Positions 1 through 9,342 are shown, counted from the stretch's first letter. The stretch: 64,000 nt of DNA from Paenibacillus woosongensis (GCF_030122845.1 NZ_CP126084.1:1302001-1366000); one strand, 5' to 3'. Notes: generated from the sequence alone by a model not told the origin. A program made the numbers and translations.

Positions 1-2
1 CA

Positions 3-2573
3 TCTCAGCCTAGCGAAAAGTTAGAAGAAAAAGAAAAGATCAAGCTGCACACTTATGAAATAGTCTATGGGGAATCACATGGCCGAAAATTAAATCATAA
101 AGGGAAGGAAATGATGGAGTACAGCGGGTATTCTAAAGACGGTCATGCAATCCCAACAGAGGATGTACCCTGGTTTGCTGGCTGGAGCGGGACCAAAATA
201 CAAAATTTCCCCCTCATTTCAAACCCATGGACAGATAATAGAGTAACATCCAAGTATAAGATATCGCCGAATAAATTTGATGCTTACAAAGATCCGCGCA
301 ATAAGTATCTCCCTGACGGAACCTTTGAAGCGGCTATTTTACAAGGATTAAATACTCATTACGCAGGAGTGCCGTATAAAGAGTTCATGTACAACAATCA
401 AAACTCTACCTTGGCGGATAAAGTAGTCTATGACGAAAATGCCAAACCCAAAAACGGCAGATGGATCGACTACGTTCACGTACTTCAGCCGCCGACAGAG
501 ATCTCCTGGGGGTTCGGGACGGTATATATCGATAGCAGTATCGGTATTACTTATCTGGATATCCCGATCGCCCCGTTTAATTTAATGAGGGACGACGTCT
601 CGGCACAGTTTGAGCAGCTGCCGGTTGAGGCGGTGCCAGGGGAAACAGTTCGGATTGGCGTGAAGGTGAATTCGACCTTTATTGATTCGGTGAACTCGAA
701 ATATGAATGGGCGATTACACGCGTGAGCGATGGAAGAAAAATAACCGCCGCGGATGGGCTGAAATTCAGCGGGCATGGAACAACGGAGTCAGGCACCGTC
801 AAGCTCGACCGGAATCAAAGCCGGATTCTGTATGCCGATTTTACGATGCCGGATAACGAGGTTCGAATCCAATTCAACATCAACAAGGATGGCAAATCGC
901 CGGAAGAGGCGGATTTAAGCAACAATGTCCTCGACTCCCATCCGAAGGCGGTCAAGGTTGTCGTCCCTGTCGGACTTGGACATGATGTGTTATCGAAAAG
1001 GGAACGGTTCCCGCTAAACCAGGGTAATCCGAATACGGCAACCCTTGTATTGCCTAGATCTGATGCATGGTGGACAAGCAATTCGACCGGTGAGCTCAAC
1101 GTAACCAACGATACGCCTACTTTATTTAGAGCCCACCAGGTCTTGAACAATCCGCGCGTCAATGAGCCGAGTGAGACGGTGACCCGAAGCCCGATTTTCC
1201 TGACGACAATCAAAAGGGAGGACTTCGGCGACGATCCCCTGAACCGGAAATGGATGAAACCTGATCCTAATCCAAACACTCCGATTCAGAGAATTGGCAC
1301 GGTATCGCAAGCAGGCAGTATTCAAAGAAATTATAGTTACAAAGAGACCACGTGCTGGAAAAACGAAAAAGGGAATAATGAATGCAGAACGGAAACGAAG
1401 AGCGGTACGGCTACGGCCTCCTTCCAGGATGGCCTGGATAAGAAGGCCTATCAATTCTACGTTTATAATGGAAAGAAGGATATCGCTAAGCCGTCCTTTC
1501 AGAATAAAATCGACAGTAACACGCCAGAGTCGCTGAAGAAGGATTTATTCTGGGAGAACGAGAGCTATACCTACAACGTCATTCGCTGGATGTACCATTT
1601 GGATGAGGAAGGGAAGCCTTACCAGCCTGACGGCGTGAAGGTCGATGCCCCTGATTATGGGGTAGCGGTGCCTGGCCAATATCCGCGGGTATTCACCCAG
1701 CAGGCGAGCGCCAATCTTGCATGGAAGCAGGAGAAGTCGATGGCTCAGGAGTACGCGACTGCGCGAGATGCAGCCAAGGATCGCAAGAACAACAAGTCCC
1801 TGTATGATAAAGCTGTGTTCCCTACTGACCGCGATTTGCAGAAATACGCCTATCCGATCAAATCGGGATATTATTTCAATCCGGCAGGGAGCTATACCTT
1901 TACCGTTAAGACGGTGACGTTCAAGCAGTCGGAAGCAGATACGGCCGATCACAGCGATCTGGTTCAGGCCCTGATTAATTCTTTCCGCTACGAGACGAAC
2001 TTGATCTATATCAACGCCAAGAAAGAAGCGGTCAACATTAAAAATGAAGGGCTTGCCCGCCAAGGCGGCGGCTTCAAAGCTGTTCCAGGGATTTTGAAGG
2101 CCGAGGATCCGAAAGGTGTAGACGGTGCGGTATTGCTTGAAGTTAAGGACCGGAAGAGCGATCCCAAACGCTATACCAAGGTGGTCGAACCGATTTATTA
2201 CTCCCAAGACCAGGATGAGAGCAAGACCCATGTATTCTGGAAAAAAGTGCTCGAGGGCTATAGCGAATCCTCCTCGGCTGGCAGCCATGCGGCCTATAAA
2301 TACCGGGAATTCGTGAAAAAGGGCGAGCCTAAGATGTACAAAATTACGGAAACGACGGAGGTCACAATTCAAATTAACCCAGGCAATATTCCAGTGTATA
2401 CGCATGCCAGCATGCCGAACGGCAAGTATTATGTAAGAGCATGGGTAGATAAAGCGGAGCTGTCCAAATTGCCTCATGCCTATAATAAACTCCCTGCTCT
2501 GCAAGGAGTTCATGTGCTTGATCAAATTGAAGTAACCGTTGCCGGTTCCATGTTTGATGATTTGAATAACTAA
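3..2573 (+). CDS. Large secreted-type protein, 5' end outside window (partial)
   Basis: The frame is open from the first bases of the window, so the true start lies upstream; about 856 residues are visible. I do not recognise a catalytic domain. The residues encoded around positions 560 to 960 read like a CARDB/Ig-type beta domain (a stretch on VPGETVRIGVKVN followed by a DLSNN turn), and the rest is rich in Tyr, Lys, Asn and Asp as in cell-surface proteins. A pair of Cys lies in the KETTCW...NECRT hairpin around position 1350. From memory, similar long proteins in Paenibacillus carry an Athe_2463 label, but this is uncertain. It precedes the kinase and vWA genes of the injection-system locus, so it might be a surface component of that locus; the link is positional only. 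Confidence 0.6.
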   Translation, partial: SQPSEKLEEKEKIKLHTYEIVYGESHGRKLNHKGKEMMEYSGYSKDGHAIPTEDVPWFAGWSGTKIQNFPLISNPWTDNRVTSKYKISPNKFDAYKDPRNKYLPDGTFEAAILQGLNTHYAGVPYKEFMYNNQNSTLADKVVYDENAKPKNGRWIDYVHVLQPPTEISWGFGTVYIDSSIGITYLDIPIAPFNLMRDDVSAQFEQLPVEAVPGETVRIGVKVNSTFIDSVNSKYEWAITRVSDGRKITAADGLKFSGHGTTESGTVKLDRNQSRILYADFTMPDNEVRIQFNINKDGKSPEEADLSNNVLDSHPKAVKVVVPVGLGHDVLSKRERFPLNQGNPNTATLVLPRSDAWWTSNSTGELNVTNDTPTLFRAHQVLNNPRVNEPSETVTRSPIFLTTIKREDFGDDPLNRKWMKPDPNPNTPIQRIGTVSQAGSIQRNYSYKETTCWKNEKGNNECRTETKSGTATASFQDGLDKKAYQFYVYNGKKDIAKPSFQNKIDSNTPESLKKDLFWENESYTYNVIRWMYHLDEEGKPYQPDGVKVDAPDYGVAVPGQYPRVFTQQASANLAWKQEKSMAQEYATARDAAKDRKNNKSLYDKAVFPTDRDLQKYAYPIKSGYYFNPAGSYTFTVKTVTFKQSEADTADHSDLVQALINSFRYETNLIYINAKKEAVNIKNEGLARQGGGFKAVPGILKAEDPKGVDGAVLLEVKDRKSDPKRYTKVVEPIYYSQDQDESKTHVFWKKVLEGYSESSSAGSHAAYKYREFVKKGEPKMYKITETTEVTIQINPGNIPVYTHASMPNGKYYVRAWVDKAELSKLPHAYNKLPALQGVHVLDQIEVTVAGSMFDDLNN

Positions 2574-2583
2574 CTTGTTCAGG

Positions 2584-2651
2584 TGCCCTTCATGGTATCC
2601 TGCTGTCTGATCTTACGATTTAAGAGAGAAGACAGAGGATGGTGAAGGGCA
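2584..2651. terminator. Long inverted repeat after the secreted protein
   Basis: TGCCCTTCA at 2584-2592 pairs with TGAAGGGCA at 2643-2651, and an inner arm (CCTGCTGTCT with AGACAGAGG) extends the stem. There is no clean T-run afterwards, so it may be a weak or two-way terminator between the first gene and the kinase. Confidence 0.5.
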
Positions 2652-2749
2652 TCCCTGCTTTAATCACAGTATGCCTATTATGCATGGTCAACTTGTTCAT
2701 AAATTGGTAAGATGAGGATATACATAACGTTCGTTCACGGAGGTTGACA

Positions 2750-3700
2750 GTGAATAAAGGTTTATTGGGGAATGACGCAGGTGGTTTGCGCCGGAATGCG
2801 CGATTGCATAGCGCGGAGTCCGGCAAGGAGCAGCGGACCTACCGGGTCCGCAGCACAATTTCAACGAGCGAGCTGGCCATAGTATATGCGGCCAGAAGCG
2901 AAGAACAGGAAATGAAGTGCGTAATTAAAGAGTTCTTCCCGAAGGCGCTTGTGCGCAGAGGGAAGGATGGCAGCTCCGTACGCCGTTTATCCGGCGTGCC
3001 GCACGACAAGTATGAAGCGCTGAGGAATGCATTTATCAATGAAGCAGTCCTTCTTAAGGCCTGCGAGCATCCCGGCGTGGTCCGCTGTATCGATCAATTT
3101 GAACAAAATGGCACCGTCTATATCGTCATGGAGTTCATCGAAGGAATGACGCTGGCGGAAATGGTCGGCGGACGTCCAGACATGATAGAGCCCGGCTTCC
3201 TGTACAGGACGATGCTTCCGTTGATCGAGACGCTGGAGCATCTGCATCAGCAGGGAGTCATTCATCGTGACTTGAAGCCGGGCAATATTATGATCGACCA
3301 AGAGGGTCGCGCGAAGCTGCTAGATTTCGGCTCGGCCGTACGCTTTGCGGAAAGCGGCGCCCACCCGATCCTGACCACGGCAGGTTATTCGCCGCTGGAG
3401 CTCTATTCCGAGCAGTCCAAGCAAGGTCCGGTTAGCGATATTTACAGCCTGGCGGCTTTATTGTATTACTGCTGCCGCGGCACAGCGCCGACCGATGTCC
3501 GCAAGCGGCTGTTCGACGACCGCCTGGAGCCGGTCAGCGCCGGGCTGAAGCGCGGCTGGCCGTTCCTGTCCCGGGCGATCCAACGCGGGCTCATCGTGTC
3601 CCCGGACAAGCGCTGTTCATCCCTTAAATGGTTCAAGGCAGCGATTACGATGGAATACGTGACTAGCCCGTCTGTTCGCCGGAAGAGCCGCTCCGGATAA
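2750..3700 (+). CDS. Serine/threonine protein kinase (PpkA/PknB type, soluble)
   Basis: This is a Hanks-type kinase of about 316 residues. The motifs are in order: the ATP-binding Lys in CVIKEFFP, the catalytic loop HRDLKPGN near residue 172, the DFGSA metal loop, and SPLE in the place of the APE motif. There is no transmembrane segment or sensor domain, so it is probably cytosolic. I chose GTG at 2750 because GGAGG at 2739-2743 lies 6 bases upstream; a TTG at 2744 touches the binding site. With the FHA and PP2C genes at 9.8 to 13.7 kb it makes a complete threonine-phosphorylation switch like PpkA-Fha-PppA of T6SS. Its 3' end overlaps the opposite-strand vWA gene by 38 bases. The role in firing control is inferred from context. 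Confidence 0.88.
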   Translation: MNKGLLGNDAGGLRRNARLHSAESGKEQRTYRVRSTISTSELAIVYAARSEEQEMKCVIKEFFPKALVRRGKDGSSVRRLSGVPHDKYEALRNAFINEAVLLKACEHPGVVRCIDQFEQNGTVYIVMEFIEGMTLAEMVGGRPDMIEPGFLYRTMLPLIETLEHLHQQGVIHRDLKPGNIMIDQEGRAKLLDFGSAVRFAESGAHPILTTAGYSPLELYSEQSKQGPVSDIYSLAALLYYCCRGTAPTDVRKRLFDDRLEPVSAGLKRGWPFLSRAIQRGLIVSPDKRCSSLKWFKAAITMEYVTSPSVRRKSRSG

Positions 3701-5765
3701 AGATATTCGTCGCAGGCTTAATCGCCTTATAACGCAGCTCGATTTCGGTAATGCCGTCCTCGAATGTAATGTACAGCTTGTCATTATATTCGAGGGCTTC
3801 TTTTTTGTCCTTCGGCAGCGGTGTACGGTTGCGGACAAGGGAAGAGCGCGATGTGTTCTTCACGATCAGCTTGCCGTCTTTTCCCGGCGTAAAGACGACG
3901 TGCTCGGCTTCCGGGAGCGGCTCATGGACGTCGAGGCTCACGAACAGCTCGAGCAGCGTGACCTTCCGCCCCTCAAACGAGGTGAGCGGCCAAGACTTGA
4001 CCGGCACTTCGCTTCCGCTGGCTGTTGCAAGGAAATATCCTTCCAGCTTGCCGGTAAAGCCCGGTTTCGGCCGAAGCCATAAGAATAAACCGACAGCGGC
4101 GGCAAGCAGCAGAATGCCTCCAGCGATAGACCATTTCAGTACCGTATATTTCGATTTGACGTGAACGTTCAGAACAGCGGTGGCCGAGCCGCCCTCCGAA
4201 TCGGTAGCCGTCAGCGTAATCTGGGTCTGTCCGGTTTTTAACGGCGACAAAGCGAGCATGCCGTTTTGAAGCTCGGGACTTACTGTTTTGTCCGGGGCGC
4301 CACGGTGCAGTTGATACGTTAATTCGTCCCCGTTCTCGTCGAGGAATAAGTCGCTTAATGCCAGCATGGCTTGCCCATCTTCTTTGATGACCTCCACGTG
4401 TTCGCTGCCATGGACAGTAGGTGCAAGATTGACGATCTTCTGTTCATGGACGGCGCTATGCCTGTAGAAGCTTGGCCCGTCCATTTTTACCTGCCATTTG
4501 TATTGGCCTGAAGAAGGAAACACGTACTCGGCATAGAAGCGTGTTCCTTCATTTTTCATATCCACCATTGTGTCTTTGTTCGTCTGCAGGTCGGTAACGA
4601 TCAGTTGACCCTGCAGGGAGTCGTAAAGTTCCTGTTCCGTTAGCGGCTCATTCGCCGCCGGATGGACCAGCTTGGCCTCGATGCCAGTAGGCTGTCCCTT
4701 GATCGCATTTTTGCTGGTGATCGCGGCATGGGCCTCCATCTCGTAGCTGCCGAGCAGATTGATTTTGACGAGATCCCCAGGTGTCCCTCTGAATTTGAGC
4801 TTGGCCGTTCCTTTCTTTGGCTGTGATACCTTGATCAGCGTATAGCTTCCGGATTTGAACATGCGAATGTTCTCCGAGCTGTAGAACAGCTGCGTCTCTT
4901 TGAGCGAATGCTCGGAGAGCAGTATGATATTGGCTTCCCGCATGCTGGAATTAGGAATATCGACCTGCACCTCCTGCAGTTGTCCCGTAGCGGTGACGCC
5001 AGCCACCGGAAGCAGTACCGACCTCATTTCCGCCGCAAAAATCCGATTGAAAATCTCCGGCAGATCGTCCGCGCTGCTGGTAATATACGATGCGCCTCCC
5101 GTTTCCTTCGAGATTCGCTCCAGCTCATCGGGATTGACCGTCCCGTCATGGTTCAGTCCGATGGTGTAGATCGGATAACCGTCCTTCTGCGCCTTGGCGA
5201 TTGCTTTATCTACATCCTTGGCCGAATCGGCAGCCGTCCGCTTGGAATATCCGGGTCCAAAGTCGGTTTCCCCATCCGAGAGCAGAATGACGAACGGCTT
5301 GCGTCCGCTTCCTTCACCTTCAGCTGCTTTTGAAGAAATTAAGTTCCCGCCCGTGTTCAAACCCAGTCCTAAATCGGTGTATCCGCTTCGGCGCAGTCCG
5401 GCAATTTTCTGCTTCAGCTCCGTTTTGTTCGCCGCAACGGAAATCGAAGTCAGCGGCTTGGAGGCCACAATCTGATGGTTGTATGCCACAAAGCCTACTC
5501 GCGTCCTGCTCGCTTCGCTCATATCCATGAACATATGAATGACCTCGCTGGCCGTTTTGTTTGGATCGGCATGATTCATGGAGTAGCTTGTATCCAAAAC
5601 AAAGACCGCGTCAAAAGCGTCAGATTGGTATTCTTGTAAGGAATTTGCAGAAATGCTGGCCGAATTGTGAAAAATTGACGTAAAAAACGTAAAAACAAAA
5701 ATCAGGATAAAAGTCCTACTCGTCAAAAGTTTGGTTGATGATTGTTTTTGCTTTTTTTGCCTCAT
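3663..5765 (-). CDS. Membrane-anchored vWA-domain protein
   Basis: This 700-residue protein starts with a basic stretch and a hydrophobic signal/anchor (around residues 15-40). A von Willebrand A domain follows from about residue 50 to 245, with the MIDAS metal motif DTSYS and a later LLSDGETDFG segment. Beta-rich domains come next, including a cadherin/Ig-like module at about 450-530, then one transmembrane helix near 538-562 (SIAGGILLLAAAVGLFLW). The last 140 residues form a small predicted cytosolic beta domain that could be FHA-like. AAGGCGG stands upstream of the ATG. It is transcribed towards the kinase gene and away from the sheath operon. Its location suggests an envelope sensor or anchor for the injection system, with the tail a possible kinase target; this is inference. 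Confidence 0.75.
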   Translation of the reverse strand: MRQKKQKQSSTKLLTSRTFILIFVFTFFTSIFHNSASISANSLQEYQSDAFDAVFVLDTSYSMNHADPNKTASEVIHMFMDMSEASRTRVGFVAYNHQIVASKPLTSISVAANKTELKQKIAGLRRSGYTDLGLGLNTGGNLISSKAAEGEGSGRKPFVILLSDGETDFGPGYSKRTAADSAKDVDKAIAKAQKDGYPIYTIGLNHDGTVNPDELERISKETGGASYITSSADDLPEIFNRIFAAEMRSVLLPVAGVTATGQLQEVQVDIPNSSMREANIILLSEHSLKETQLFYSSENIRMFKSGSYTLIKVSQPKKGTAKLKFRGTPGDLVKINLLGSYEMEAHAAITSKNAIKGQPTGIEAKLVHPAANEPLTEQELYDSLQGQLIVTDLQTNKDTMVDMKNEGTRFYAEYVFPSSGQYKWQVKMDGPSFYRHSAVHEQKIVNLAPTVHGSEHVEVIKEDGQAMLALSDLFLDENGDELTYQLHRGAPDKTVSPELQNGMLALSPLKTGQTQITLTATDSEGGSATAVLNVHVKSKYTVLKWSIAGGILLLAAAVGLFLWLRPKPGFTGKLEGYFLATASGSEVPVKSWPLTSFEGRKVTLLELFVSLDVHEPLPEAEHVVFTPGKDGKLIVKNTSRSSLVRNRTPLPKDKKEALEYNDKLYITFEDGITEIELRYKAIKPATNIFIRSGSSGEQTG

Positions 5766-5968
5766 TTACCGATACCCGCCTTATGTACTATATAGTGTTG
5801 AAATAGAGCGAAAATAGTCGCTCAAATATGTATATTTAAACTTATATCGGAATCAGAGCTTGAATATTGTATATAATTCCAGAAAATAGGTCTTTGATTG
5901 GATATAATTCCCTTGAAAATATGGGTATAAGGTTCTTTAGTCCCTGAATACCTCAACAATTCAATATA

Positions 5969-5998
5969 TTGACAATTCGTATTGACGTGTCTGATAAT
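5969..5998 (+). promoter_or_regulatory. Sigma-A-type promoter of the injection-system operon
   Basis: TTGACA at 5969-5974 and GATAAT at 5993-5998 are 18 bases apart, inside the 407-base gap between the vWA and sheath genes. A leader of about 165 bases follows, with an imperfect GC hairpin at 6007-6036. Upstream, GAGCGA/TCGCTC at 5806-5823 forms a short inverted repeat that could serve the opposite-strand vWA gene. Nothing else is evident in this gap. Confidence 0.6.
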
Positions 5999-6172
5999 AC
6001 CCTCGAGACCCGGGTGGAGTGTATCGCCTCCCGGTCAAGCGACTCATGTATCCAGGTACGATAGTCGGATACTGTCGAAAAATCAGTAGTACAAGCGTCC
6101 GGCATGGGAATGAATCCGAGATTTCATCAGGCCGGCTGCGCTTTTGTAGAAACGGGAGGAGGAATTACGACA

Positions 6173-8341
6173 ATGGATATTATCAATCAGACCAATCGAA
6201 CGATGCTGTTCGAGGAGATCAATCCCGAGAAGCTGGACCTGATTACCATCGTGGGTGATGTCAAAGGCATTGACAGCCTAAGCGACGACAAAATCAAGGA
6301 GATTAACAGCCAGCTATTGGTGCGGAGCTTCGATGAGTTTCTGGACAAGTTCTCGCCGACGGTGTACTCATTCTTCAACGCGGCTAACCAAAAGGTCGTC
6401 TACATGCTGAAAAAGCCCGAAGGAATTGCCGAGGAAGCGATCTCCGAGATCCGGATCGATCAACACAACGATTTCCTGAAAATGCTGTTCACGCTGATCG
6501 ACACGAAACGAAGCCAAGGGATGACCAACGTGGATTTCAGATTCGAGCATCTGCTCGACATGATCTCTCCGAAGAAAGTGATGGACGACATTCGCCAGGT
6601 TCGGAAGGAAATCCATTACATGTATGGTCAATACGAGAAGCTGGATGACGAAGATCCGAAGAAGCTGGATATGGGGGACAAACTGAACGCGATGTTCGAA
6701 GAGGCGAGCGCCAATTACAACAACGTAATGGCAATGCTTCCCCTCGCGATCGAGGATATCAAGACGCGGCTTCTGCTGGGCAGCTCAAACGAGGAACAGG
6801 ATGCCGAAGCCGTACAAATCGGTATGCTGACGATCGGGGAGAGCGGCGAGCTGAAAATCATCGAGGCGCCGAAGGGCGAGAGCACGGAGCTCGTGCTGCT
6901 GGATGAGAGCAGCTCCAATGACCTGGCTCAAGTCTTCGAAGAAGACTATAACTCGATCACAGAGTCTCCATCCGGTTATGTGAAGGATCTGGTAGTTCGC
7001 ACATTCAGCCCGCTGCCTGCTGTAAGTACAGATATTGATCTAGAGACAGAGGTACAGAACTACAACACGTATCTGGAATTCTACAAAACGGCAAAAGATG
7101 ATTTCGTCAAAACAGTGAAGCCGCTGGTCGAGAAAATTCTCGGCGTGAAAATGTTCTTTGACCAATATGCGGTCAAGAACAAGGGCATGGCTCCTTCTCT
7201 GCTTGTGACAAATACGAAGCTCGATATGATCGTGAAGAGCGCGAACATTCCTCGTCTGGAGACCTACCTGAACACGGTGAACTCCAAGAATGATTTCAGC
7301 GATACGATCTGGTTCGGCATTGTGCCTTCCGTAGAGCTGGAGACAGCCGGCAAGGTGAAGGTTACCCGCGAGCGCTTCAAGGGCAACGAGAAAATTGCCA
7401 AGCAGGACGGCAACACGATGGAATCATTGTCGATGCTCATGCAGGTCGTCAAAGACTTCAAGGTGCAAATTTTCTTCAGCTTCGAGTCGGGTGAAGAGAC
7501 GACATTTAACAACATGGCTACCGCAGGAATCGACAAATACATCGACAAATGCGCGCCGCTGATCCGCAAGGAATACAGCGAATATGCCATTCCGTGTATC
7601 CCGAATTTTACAGTCATTCCGAAGGAAAAGTCCGGGGTTGTCATCGACAGCCGCATGGTGCAGACCGAAAACGGCGCCCAGCTCTCCAAGGAGAAAGAGG
7701 ACATCCTCAAGCTGTGGATCGAGGGCGTATACGTAGGCGCGTCCTATGTAGCTGCGGGAATCGTGGCGGCATATCAATGTCCGGAATACTTGAAGGAATC
7801 CTTCAAGAACACGAGCAAAGAATTCCCTGGCGTGCGCTTTGACATCGAAGCGGGCGAAAACAGCCTGCGGGCCGTAACGACGATGGCCAAGGAGATTACC
7901 GGCTTCACGAATACGATCAAGGATTCGATCAACCGGAAGAACTTCGGCTTTATTTTCTCGTCGGAGAATGCCCAGCTGCAAGGCAAAGACATTCGCCGGA
8001 TTACGGTGTACAAGGCGAGAAGCCTGGCCGCGTCCGAGGACGGGTTCGACTCGATTTACAAAACCTTGGTTAGCACATACATAGAGCGGATTCTCCGCTT
8101 CCAGACCGCGGACTTCAAGCATGAGAACATTATTAAATTTTTCAGCAACAACCCGAGCAGCCAGAAGAGCATGTGGCTGGCCAAGCGCGGTTTCATAAAT
8201 TCAATCATTCATGACGGCGATGACATGAACTATGTGATCGACGAGAAGAACAATCTGTGCCACATTGACCTGATCTATAACGGCAATGTGAAGAATTTGG
8301 AAGTGATGATCACCAAAGGCACCAGCCCAGTCAAAGTCTAG
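6173..8341 (+). CDS. Contractile sheath-like protein (TssC-type candidate)
   Basis: This 722-residue acidic, soluble protein is the first gene of the long operon. ATG 6173 was chosen over an upstream in-frame ATG at 6104 because GGGAGGAGG at 6154-6162 lies just before it. The C-terminal third has a segment reading RRITVYKARSL, then a helical stretch and a final beta unit (CHIDLIYNGNVKNLEV). This order resembles the end of sheath subunits, where an inner-strand handshake arm follows a helical core. It is longer than TssC (about 500) and close to TssB plus TssC combined, so it could be a one-piece sheath. The gene before the Hcp-like tube is the usual place for a sheath. No typical TssC signature is present, so the call rests on position, length and fold-like features; automatic annotation may call it a regulator. 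Confidence 0.55.
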   Translation: MDIINQTNRTMLFEEINPEKLDLITIVGDVKGIDSLSDDKIKEINSQLLVRSFDEFLDKFSPTVYSFFNAANQKVVYMLKKPEGIAEEAISEIRIDQHNDFLKMLFTLIDTKRSQGMTNVDFRFEHLLDMISPKKVMDDIRQVRKEIHYMYGQYEKLDDEDPKKLDMGDKLNAMFEEASANYNNVMAMLPLAIEDIKTRLLLGSSNEEQDAEAVQIGMLTIGESGELKIIEAPKGESTELVLLDESSSNDLAQVFEEDYNSITESPSGYVKDLVVRTFSPLPAVSTDIDLETEVQNYNTYLEFYKTAKDDFVKTVKPLVEKILGVKMFFDQYAVKNKGMAPSLLVTNTKLDMIVKSANIPRLETYLNTVNSKNDFSDTIWFGIVPSVELETAGKVKVTRERFKGNEKIAKQDGNTMESLSMLMQVVKDFKVQIFFSFESGEETTFNNMATAGIDKYIDKCAPLIRKEYSEYAIPCIPNFTVIPKEKSGVVIDSRMVQTENGAQLSKEKEDILKLWIEGVYVGASYVAAGIVAAYQCPEYLKESFKNTSKEFPGVRFDIEAGENSLRAVTTMAKEITGFTNTIKDSINRKNFGFIFSSENAQLQGKDIRRITVYKARSLAASEDGFDSIYKTLVSTYIERILRFQTADFKHENIIKFFSNNPSSQKSMWLAKRGFINSIIHDGDDMNYVIDEKNNLCHIDLIYNGNVKNLEVMITKGTSPVKV

Positions 8342-8353
8342 AGGGGAAATTCA

Positions 8354-8415
8354 AAAAACAACTTTTGATCACGAAGCGGGGACTGAAGGTAGCTCGGCGT
8401 CGAATCTTGAATTCA
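8354..8415. repeat. 62-bp direct repeat, copy 1
   Basis: This sequence recurs without a mismatch at 8529-8590, offset by 175 bases. Between the copies lie a small hairpin (CGTAGG/CCTACG at 8436-8452) and a segment at 8460-8476 that is the inverted complement of part of the repeat (8373-8389). The block fills most of the 453-base gap between the sheath and tube genes. It has the look of a dispersed, structured intergenic element that was duplicated here. Confidence 0.9.
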
Positions 8416-8528
8416 CCCGGGCCTTCCGGTACTCACGTAGGTTTTGCCTACGCTCCGTTCCTCAGTCCCTAGCTTCATCCAATCTTCTCGGTGCTGAAAA
8501 GCCGTTTTTTGAATCTGATTAAAGTTCG

Positions 8529-8590
8529 AAAAACAACTTTTGATCACGAAGCGGGGACTGAAGGTAGCTCGGCGTCGAATCTTGAATTCA
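8529..8590. repeat. 62-bp direct repeat, copy 2
   Basis: This is the second, identical copy of the 8354-8415 repeat. Downstream to 8794 I see only the tube gene's leader, with a GC hairpin at 8740-8760 whose loop contains GTATCG, as in the hairpin before the sheath gene. Confidence 0.9.
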
Positions 8591-8794
8591 GCCGAAACTT
8601 CACGAAAACCGACTTTTGGATCAGGAAAAAGATGACGGAGACCTATTGAATTTGATAGGTGCCACTTTTATCAGGAAGTAATAACATAATTTGTATGTAG
8701 GAGGCGATCCTTCACCGGCTCGTCTCGTTACATAAATTTCGGGCAGGCTGTATCGCCCGGACCAATATCATTTTATTTTGAGGAGGATTTACTT

Positions 8795-9226
8795 ATGGGA
8801 TTCAGATTGAAAGTAGAAGGAGCCGAAACGATCGAGCTCGGAATGGACAACATTCAAAGAGTAATTTATGACACGGATACACCGGACGATTCCAACGCTA
8901 GATCCACCGATGTTGGCTCCACATTGAAAATCAGCGGCAAAATCATCACGGCTACCGACGGCGACAAAGCGGACGACACGCTGAAGCTGGCATTGTGGTC
9001 CCTGGTTCCTGCTGAGAAAGCAGACTGCTACCGCAAGCTGACGCTTGAGGTTATCGCAGCGGATCAAGTTGTTCGGGAGATCACTTTCCCTAACGCGTTC
9101 GTGGTGGATTACAAAGAAACATTTGGCGACACGGAAGGCGTAGGTACTTTCGAGCTGTACGTGAAGCAGAAAAAAGACAAAACGGAGCTGGCCAAACTGA
9201 ACGGCGGCTACGACGCAAGCAACTAA
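8795..9226 (+). CDS. Hcp-like tail-tube protein
   Basis: This 143-residue protein is mostly predicted beta strand, with a GAGGAGG site 9 bases before the ATG. It begins GFRLKVEGAETIELGMDNI and contains a charged strand pair followed by a FPNAFVVDYKETFGD turn and a FELYVKQKKDK strand. That matches the size and strand plan of phage tube/Hcp proteins, in which a single small beta barrel stacks into hexameric rings. In related Firmicutes such proteins are often mislabelled as a membrane-associated protease. It stands right after the sheath-like gene, and a strong hairpin follows it, as expected for a product needed in many copies. It would form the inner tube fired by the sheath. Family assignment is by pattern, not by search. 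Confidence 0.65.
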   Translation: MGFRLKVEGAETIELGMDNIQRVIYDTDTPDDSNARSTDVGSTLKISGKIITATDGDKADDTLKLALWSLVPAEKADCYRKLTLEVIAADQVVREITFPNAFVVDYKETFGDTEGVGTFELYVKQKKDKTELAKLNGGYDASN

Positions 9227-9255
9227 TTGCACTCATAGTACCAGGATAGCTAGCG

Positions 9256-9282
9256 ATCTCAAGGGGCCAAGCCCCTTGAGAT
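9256..9282 (+). terminator. Strong hairpin after the tube gene (attenuator)
   Basis: A perfect 12-bp stem, ATCTCAAGGGGC with GCCCCTTGAGAT, is closed by a 3-base loop. It is followed by TTACTATAC rather than a T-run. It probably caps the tube mRNA or reduces read-through into the downstream genes. Confidence 0.7.
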
Positions 9283-9342
9283 TTACTATACCTTCATGCA
9301 ATCGCACGCTAGCACAAGTACAACCGAAAGCGGGGGAACGCG

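Noticed and set aside
1545..2525. 326-codon open frame on the minus strand opposite the secreted protein
   Set aside because: There is no binding site and an improbable composition; the plus-strand frame is open from the window edge.
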